In this document: positions 9,033 to 17,133 of the stretch, in pieces
Numbering within the stretch: the first letter of the stretch is position 1
How the letters are laid out: each line of letters starts with the position of its first letter
DNA from: Ectocarpus siliculosus
Lineage: Eukaryota; Sar; Phaeophyceae; Ectocarpales; Ectocarpaceae
DNA: 27,800 nt
Reading direction: 5' to 3'
Assembly: GCA_000310025.1 (NCBI GenBank)
Contig: FN649731.1
Location: forward strand, 76,181 to 103,980
Notes under the pieces: generated by a model
What the model was told of the DNA's origin: nothing
The model's input: only the letters and a program-made list of their open reading frames with translations
Databases searched by the model: none
Program-made: the position numbers and the translations under genes

Positions 9033-9841
9033 CAACGAAACCATCTGAGAGCTCTATCGAAGAAAAAGAGTCTAAAGGTAGATTTAGCAATGAATCCATT
9101 GAGACAGCAAAAATCTGTTTTTCCACGATTTCCCGAACAGCACACAGCAAGCAGTGATGTCGCCCCTGTGGGTAACAGGGTCAGCAAGAAGAAGATTGTT
9201 TCGTGGCCGTCTTGTGTATCCATCTGTCTGTATGTTATGTTGGGAAGGTGTGTAGAAGGAAGGTGTTGGGTAGTTGTTTCGTGGGGTGTATAGATATCGG
9301 CACCCTTATGGGATGGTGTGCATTTATTTGAAGCTAGACATGTCAAGTATTTGTGTTTGTGTGTAATATCGTCATTGGGTGGGGCGGGAGAACACTTTTA
9401 CTTCCCGCTGTGTTGTTCTGACTGACATGGTTGTTCTGATGTGTGTGGTTGTACTGCAGCGTAGCTGAGTCATCATATCCATCCATGGATGGCTTTGTAT
9501 GGGTTTTGACGCAGATCAGAGAGTATGTATACAACCACAGAGGTATCACGTGTTTGGTGTGTGATGGTGAGTCAAAGTTTGTACCTGTCTGTGTCATCAG
9601 CAGGTGGGGCATAAAAAAACTCCCAGCGATCAAAGATCCGTTCGAAGGTACTTCGCAAGCAATGAATTGCGCGTTCGGGTTGTTTTGTATTTTATCAAAG
9701 GTTGTTGCTGCATTGCTGTGTGTGGAAGCCTGGAAACAGCGTGTGTCGCACGTTTCACAGCAGCAGCGCAGATGGACTACTGTAAGGTATTGAGTCGTCG
9801 CCCGCGGCTCATTGCCCCCTCCTACTGTAAATAATAATAGT

Positions 9842-10234
9842 AGATAAGGTGATGATGGTCGATTGGGTGACCGGAACTAATTGCGGAACGGATGGGTATG
9901 CACTCCTCCTCTCTTATTGTGGTGGGACTGACTCCGGTTTCCACTCCCCTCTAAACACCGGTCGCCCCGGTGGTCTAGTTGGTATCCTCGAAACCTTCTA
10001 GATAGAGGTCAGGTCAGGGGTTCGAATCCCGGCGTAAGCGAGAGCTTTTCTTGCAAAGTGAGTTTGTCTCTCGCTCCCGCTCCTGGCCTAGTGGATAGCG
10101 CTAGTTCGTGTGTACACAGAGGGAATAGAGTGCTAAACTCTTCTCGCTTTAAAATCGAAGGCAACGTACCGCAGGAGAGGAGAGAGTAGAGAAGGGCCCT
10201 TCTGTGTGACCACGGGTTTTGGAGTAAACGGCAC
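9842..10234 (+). mobile_element. Candidate tRNA-derived SINE, possibly dimeric
   Basis: TGGTCTAGTTGG at 9971-9982 resembles an RNA polymerase III A-box, and GGTTCGAATCC at 10019-10029 is a perfect B-box at normal spacing. A second A-box-like string, TGGCCTAGTGG, follows at 10084-10094, suggesting two joined tRNA-like units. The acceptor and anticodon stems do not pair well, so this is not a working tRNA gene. AATAATAATAGT occurs on both sides (9830-9841 and 10235-10246) and could be the target-site duplication. A-rich sequence lies just beyond, at 10259-10292. The low complexity of the flanking repeat weakens the boundary call. Confidence 0.5.
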
Positions 10235-10258
10235 AATAATAATAGTGCTGTGAGCGCT

Positions 10259-10292
10259 GATTTTGAAATGAAGAAAAAAAAGAAAAAAAAAA
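10259..10292 (+). repeat. A-rich tract
   Basis: An interrupted run of A with occasional G follows the SINE candidate by a few bases. It could be a displaced tail of that element or an unrelated simple repeat. Confidence 0.6.
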
Positions 10293-10888
10293 GCCTATAT
10301 GCATACATACGATGTACGATGTGCGATGGTTGGCACATGCACAAAAACACAGCAGCAGTACGTTACGGGCAGGAAAACGCAGGATCGCTTACCGTTTCGA
10401 CGCTCCGACACTCGGCCTCCCGTCAAACTCCCTCTTCTCGGCCCGTTTAGAGACTGCCGGTGGGAGGCAGAAGGGGGGAAATGAAAACATGGTGAGATAT
10501 TATTGCGGCAAGCAACTTGTAGAAATACGAAAATACAACACAATAAACTCACAGCAGTCAGTCGGATGTACTCACGTGTACCTGCAAACAAAAACAGTCA
10601 TCTGTGGCTACGGAGCAAAAGCACCAACAACATGCAACATGCAGCGTACGTGCGCACTTGCCTAATGCGACAGACAGCAATAGGCAATGGGTGCATGAAT
10701 TCAGGCCCCGAAGAGAACGGATCGGATGTATCTACCCTCGATATGTATGTATGTATAGTATGTCAACCGTGGGATGAACGCCCTCTCCAAGGAATAACAA
10801 CAAACTTACTTGCCGCCTCTATTCTGTAGTAGGTGGACTCGTGCGCTGTGCGCCTCCCCGACCTACCTACTACTGTGCTGATAGATGC

Positions 10889-10904
10889 ACACACACACAC
10901 ACAC
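10889..10904 (+). repeat. (CA)n microsatellite
   Basis: About eight CA units occur inside a stretch (10300-11440) with no gene I can support. Confidence 0.8.
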
Positions 10905-11441
10905 AGATCAGATACAAACAACCACGACGCTGTCACTACAACCCCCCCTTGCCATACCTATTCGTTCGGTGGATGGAGCGTTTTTTGACTCCGCAGCGTG
11001 GAGTAGTAGGTCCGCAATTGCGCACGCGGGGGGATAATCCTCTCTGCTTCAAGTATTATAGGCCTGTGCTCGGTACATTGGCATAAATACGTGGTTATTT
11101 TTTTTTCGGGTATGATGAGATGTGAGATACATAGATGTGATTGCCAAAAGAACAAGTGGAGACAGAATTGTTGACCGGAACGTGGCAAGCAAAGTAAGAA
11201 TGAAATTGCGGGGAAGTTTCATCGGGGGGGAAACGGACGCACAACAAAAGAATATGACTCTTCACATATCTATCTGGTCTTGTACTACTACAGCGGCTCC
11301 TCCTGCGAGGCAAAAGGGCGATCTGCTGCCGTAGAGTCCACCGTGCGCCCGGCACAAAGTCAGGGGTAGGTGATCGAGCGGAAAACCCTCCTGCCCTCCC
11401 GCCCGGGTCTTTGTCTTCGTGCCGGTGGGGTGTGGCAGTAC

Positions 11442-11575
11442 TTGTAGCAAGTTGATTGAGGTGCGACAGCCTGCCTGGGTCTACATTTGTGTGGGAGTAG
11501 TTGGTGTGTTGAGGAACCCGGGGGATATATATATATGTTGGAGTGTAGGGCAAGCCCGGGTGGCGTGATGAAGTT
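11442..11575 (-). repeat. Dispersed repeat D, minus-strand copy
   Basis: On the minus strand this contains AACTTCATCACGCCACCCGG, CCCCCGGGTTCCTC, ACACAAATGTAGACC, GCAGGCTGTC and CTTGCTACAA, in the order seen at 8357-8469. It carries a short TA repeat (ATATATATATAT) that the other copy has only as a trace. Confidence 0.65.
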
Positions 11576-12626
11576 CAATGCCATCACATATAGTCTATGT
11601 ATGATATGACGCAGCAACTTCTGTGCACAACCACACTTACTTCCTCGGATGCATGTTGCCCCCCTCTGCATTGCCTCTGCTAGTCAAAAAATGGAGCCCG
11701 CATGCATTTGTTCAAGAACCTGGGTTTTTTCTTTTTGTTTTCAAAAGCTTGCATTCAACGTCCAACTGAACTCGTGTATGCATGCACCCTATTGAGAATA
11801 GTTGACCGGGAAAGATGAAGCAAGTGAACTACCCTGCTTACTGCTGTACGTAGGTCGTGAGTAAACGTCAACTTCACGGTCGACGAGGGAAAAGGATGGG
11901 TGGCTGAACCCTTCTCGCGACAAAAATAAAAAGGCAAACACCGCAAAAACACCGCAGGGGGGAGAGGTGGGGGCAAAGCAGACCCACCCCACTAAATGCC
12001 AATGTTGTTTTGTTGTTCCTACAGCAGTACGGGCCCGCAAAGGCTCAACTTTTACGAAAAATAAGAAAAAACGACTACACAGCGCAATCTCGGCCACAAG
12101 AAGATAAGAAACGTCCCAATAAGAACATGATCATGCTGCATGCGATACCCCCAGTACATAAAAGAAACAAGGGGGTCGCTGGGGGAGCGTTTCCAATAAG
12201 AAACGTGCTGCTCCTTCCGTGCTCCCACCCCCTGGTGCCTAGCGGGACAACGTTTTTTTTCGTAGGGGGGAAGAGTGATTGTTGGCTGCCCCCCCCGCCT
12301 CCGCGCTATTTAGCTACTCGGCGCCTCGCGGGCTGCTTTACCCAACAGCCTCGTCGTCTCTCCTCCGCTCCCGTCTCACGGCTGCCATCACCACGACACA
12401 ACACCCTTACTGCATGAATGCTTGGTGTTGTTGTATGCATATTCTTAGCCAGAAATGAATGAAAACGAGAATAGCAGAAGAATCAGGACGATGCGGCAGT
12501 CCAAAGGAATAAGAAATACCTTTTAAGAAAATGGACGCCTTCGGCTGGTCTTTCGACGCAAAATAAGGGATTGAGCCTCGACCCGATTTTGGCGTTTCCT
12601 ATCTCCGGGCCCGTACTGTATGCTGA

Positions 12627-12663
12627 TGGCGACAGTGCCCCCATTTTCTTTCGTAGTGAGACG
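12627..12663 (+). repeat. Dispersed short repeat, copy C (GGCGACAG type)
   Basis: TGGCGACAGTGCCCCCATTT followed by TCTTTCGTAGTGAGACGTG matches copies A and B. I see no gene in the rest of 11576-14376. Frames there are short, lack domains and cannot be joined into a splice model that I trust. Confidence 0.55.
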
Positions 12664-14376
12664 TGTACTACACTTTTCAGTGCATGGAGAGATGGAGAGT
12701 ACTACACTCCTCCCGTGTATTTTTTCGTACAACTACTGCTGTAGTCTGTCTATGTACAACCACAGTAGTATCCTTAAAATTCTTCATAAACGAAGGAAGA
12801 CGGTACTGTATCTTGAAACCATCACGTGTTCATCCCCTGTATCGAATCGACTGACAAAGATTATTGATATGCAAACGTCCATGAATAACGTGCTGAGATG
12901 AGCGGTAGAGGTAACAACCGGGGGTGTACTCGTGTGAGCGCATGCCGTACATCCCTCGCATCCCTACAATGCCGGAACGGAGAACGATAGACTATGCCAA
13001 GTTGTCGCCGGTCCAGGCTGCACGGTACGGGGTGCGGGGAGACAAAGGAGCGAACAAAGACGCACAACAATTCTACACGAAACTCTGATTTTTCAGTTAA
13101 GCATTCTCGAACCATGTCGAGAAAAAAACGTCATTGATCCCTCAAAAAACCTGCTCGTGGTCAAGCAAAACAACATCGAAACATAGGCGGCGGTTCAATC
13201 TAGTAAACAGCACACACAAACACAGACACAAGATCATCTGATCTACCTCTCCCCCGTGGCCTCCTGCACCTTCCATGTTACTCTTCGCCGTTCCCACATG
13301 TGCCCATTTGCTGAATCCACCTCAACCAAACAATACCTAGCCGAACACACTCGCAAAGCCAAGACCAACAAAAAAGGAACTATTTTAGCATGCAGTAGAG
13401 TGAAGAAGGCTGTCACCGTCCACAGGGCTCCTGCACCCAGCTAAAAAGAAACATACGCGCTGCCTGCCTGCTGCGCCCAACGCACGTTATATGCACGCAG
13501 AGCAGTCTACCCGTAACGTGCACTTGAATGTTGTAGGCCAGCCACATACAGCAGTGCAGCGATAATTTCCATTGTGAAGAGAGTATTCATTTGTGAAGAA
13601 AAGTCTTCAATCAAGCTGTCTAGACTTTGCGCGTATATCTGCCACGGGTGGAAGCGATGAGGAGACAGGCGACGGCGGGAGGTGGTACAAACACCATACC
13701 GGGGAGGAGGGTGGAGACATGGGACGGGAAGAGGGAGGGGTCAAGAGAGCATTCACAGGGAACGGGGGTGAGGAGCAGAGGGAAAATATGACACAGGCAG
13801 GGGAGAGGGGAGAGCGATCGAGCGGAATAAGAGAGCCATGGACGAACCAAAAGTCGTGGGCACAAAAGAACGAAAATTATAGCGAGAGGCCATAAAAAGA
13901 AGAAGAGAACCAACACAATACACTTGCAATTGGCACTCAAACACACAATAGCAGCTTGACTTACCGCAACAGGTCGCCGCATGACGAACTATGCCAAGCC
14001 CCCCATGCACCGAGCACTACAGAACACGCTACGGAAGCAGAGCTAAAGTATCGACGCGCCGCTTTCCACGACCTTCTGCTGCGGCACCTCTTCAAAATGG
14101 GGGTCGACAGAACTACAGTACACTTCGATGAACAAGGGGAACCGTGCAGCCGGAAGCAACAAAGACAAGGAGGAGGGACGAGCTCACTCGCGCCACAGCC
14201 GCAGCCGTCCCAACTCGCTCCTTCCCTCTCTACTGATAGATCAACCACCCTAGGTTAACCCCCTTGCCAACACACCCACCATGTATTTTGCCGCCCCCCA
14301 CCCCGAGCCTGGTCCGGTGGGAACCCGGCGTGCTCCGTCCCGGCTTTGTAGGGATGCGAGGTCAATGGTCTAAGGA

Positions 14377-15024
14377 CTACGGCATGCATGACTTTGAGTA
14401 CACCCCCCACCCCCTCCCCGCCCCCCCACCCAAGCACATCAAGCTGCTCACACGGTCCACACCGGTCACATACACACACCTTTCAAAGCGCGACACGAGC
14501 GCCGCACGCTGCTCCACCGCAGGGTACCCGCCCTCGCTGCCACAGGGCGGCGGGGGTGGCCGGCTTCGACGGAAGACCGCCACGTTAAGCCTCCACGACC
14601 CGGCCACCGCCGACGCGAACGCCTCGTCGAAACTCTCGTCACTATCCACCCACTCCTTCTCCGTCTCGGGGTAGGGAACCAATTGCGCCGCATCTTTCGC
14701 AGACCCCGGTTCCGCCGCATCTAGCCCCGGAAGAGCGAGAGCAGCACCGCCCGTCGCGGCGGCAGAATCAGGAGTCGTCTCAAACGCGGAGGAAGCGGGC
14801 CACCTCCAAGACAGGGCCCGGTACGCCGGCCCCTGCAGCAGCATGCGCCTCACGCGGCGGCGGCCGACCCCGTGCCGCACCTGGGGGGACCGCTTGGTGT
14901 CGACCACGTCCAGAGGGGTGCCGCCGTTCCTATCCACCGCGCCCTCGTCGGCGCCGGCGTGGAGCAGCAGGGCCGTGGCTCGGGCGTGGCAGTAGCCGGC
15001 CGAGAAGTGGAGCGCGGTCATGAG
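14377..15024 (-). CDS. Ankyrin gene exon 6 (stop codon)
   Basis: It starts after ACCTCGCAG in phase 0 with LMTALHFSAGY, a further ankyrin unit, then GGTPLDVV. It then runs into a basic RRRVRRML segment, an alanine-rich stretch, an acidic segment and a run of five prolines. The stop is TAG at 14379-14377. An acceptor at CTCCTAG a few bases upstream would give a stop and can be excluded. Confidence 0.7.
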   Translation of the reverse strand, partial: LMTALHFSAGYCHARATALLLHAGADEGAVDRNGGTPLDVVDTKRSPQVRHGVGRRRVRRMLLQGPAYRALSWRWPASSAFETTPDSAAATGGAALALPGLDAAEPGSAKDAAQLVPYPETEKEWVDSDESFDEAFASAVAGSWRLNVAVFRRSRPPPPPCGSEGGYPAVEQRAALVSRFERCVYVTGVDRVSSLMCLGGGAGRGWGVYSKSCMP

Positions 15025-17042
15025 CTGCGAGGTCTTTGCGCCTAGGAGATGGACCTATTTTAGTTCACACGTGGTGTGAGGCACACGCGACGCGTTCATT
15101 CCGTGGGGCATTTTTTGGGACCCCTCTGTTAGATAACGGAAGGGCCGTCAGGACACAAATGTGGATGTTGTTACATACCAAATGGAGTGGTATGAATAGT
15201 GGGCGCCTTTTTCTCGGTGGCCTTCTCTTGCTCCAGGCTCTATTTAGGGAGAACAACAAATCAGACACGCGTTAGGTTGTCCAACAAAGGAGTCGTCCGT
15301 CGAGAAGAAAAGCAAGAAGAGGCCCTCTCGCGTCAACACCACTAGACAAGACAGCAGCCAACAACCAACTCACGATCACGCCACCCGTTTCTCCCGCCCA
15401 CGCGAGATCCCGATCATGCAAGATAACTCACCCCTCCCTCCACGTACACAAGCTCTCGGAGCATCTCCATGTTTCCCGTCATCGCAACACCCGTGATCGC
15501 GTCGCGGTAGGCGTTTTTCCCGAGTAAGGCCACGCCCCGCTTGAGCAGCATCCGCACGATGGAAACGTGCCCGCCCTGGGCAGAAATCGCCAGCGGCGTG
15601 TAACCTACGCTGTCCGCGGTCCCTGCGTCCACGTTGCAAGTCTCTAGCAGGTACTTGGCGACCCTGAAAACCCGGTTCGCCCGGCAAAAAACGACAAAAA
15701 ACAAATGTGGTACAGCAGTAGCGGTTCCTGTGCTTGTTGCCGGTATGTATGTTCCCAGAAAATTGCTCGGCACTATTTCAAAGCACAGAAATACTTTCTC
15801 ATTTCGTCTGTGCCCGCCGAATACCGGGCGGCCGCACTATCCAACCGGCACTAAACAGGACCCCAACTTTGCGTCAGAAAAAACAGGGAGTTAGAGAGAG
15901 ACACACGTACCATAACCCAGCAGTCGTTCAAAACGCGGGACTGGAGGGAATAACGCGTTGTCCGTGGCAACAGGGTAGGCATGGTGTCATCAAACGTAAT
16001 AAACTTCTTGCACGACGCATATTGTGATGTTAGCACCCTACTTGGAAGTAACAGATTTTCCGTCGATGTGATATGTAGTGCATCAAAATCTGTCGAACGA
16101 TATGTAGCTAATGGACGCAGGAAGCAGAAAGTCGGGGAGTGAGCGATCGGGCATGCACGTTCTCCCTCATATGCGGTACAGTATCTTCGCTTGGGTATGG
16201 TTCTTCACGAACCTACGTCGCTCGGGAGGCTGTCAAGAGAGAGGCAGGCACACGCTACTGCTGCCTGTTGATCGTGGAAGAAACCTCGGTTTTGAGAGTT
16301 GGTGATCAAGTCGGCATCGTGCCACGCGCACAGCAACAGTAGTCACACCAACAAGCACGAAAACCCCACGCGAAAGCGCCCAAATAGCCAACACCAAGCT
16401 CTACAATACCAGGTGTTTTGTGCACGTGTTGTGATTAAATTTGTAATTTGTTACAACGGTTTCATGATTCTTGTCAAGTTTTTGGTTTTGGGGAGGAGGG
16501 CGTCTAAAACTGCAACCGGAGGACTGAGGTTATATCTCGCACGGGGCAGCCTTGCTTTGATTGCATCAAGTATAACTTGAACGCCATGTTCTGTATGGTA
16601 CCCGCAGAAGTGTACCGCGGGTATTTTTCCGGGTATCTACCCTACAGAATGTTACAGACGAGATCTGTAACACTTCCAGTACCCTACAGAATAATTCAGA
16701 GAGTCATACGACACTTCCAGTAAGTACCCTGTAGAAAAACTTCTGCAAGTTCTGTGCAACGAAAACGATGTACTCCAACTTACTTCGTGCGGCCGCTCAT
16801 GCAGGCGTTTGCGAGCGGGGGCTGCAGGGCTCCACTACGCCACTCCGGGTCAGAGCCGGCCCTGACGAGCTCCTTGAGCGCGGGGAGATTCCCCTCGTCC
16901 GCGGCGAGGTGTATCGGCATGTACTCCTCGGCGTCGAGGGCGTCGAGCCTCGCTCCTCCTTCGATGACCTTCTTTATGATCTGGACAGGGAGGGAGGGGG
17001 GGAGAGAGAGAGAGACAGAGAGAGAGAGACAGACAGAGAGAC

Positions 17043-17133
<91 letters not shown>

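Noticed and set aside
9848-9940. A C/D-box snoRNA (TGATGA ... CTGA)
   Set aside because: The boxes occur, but there is no terminal stem and no internal C'/D' pair. Such short strings are expected by chance.
9971-10036. A functional tRNA gene
   Set aside because: The A- and B-boxes are good, but the acceptor and anticodon stems do not pair, so a SINE-derived sequence is more likely.
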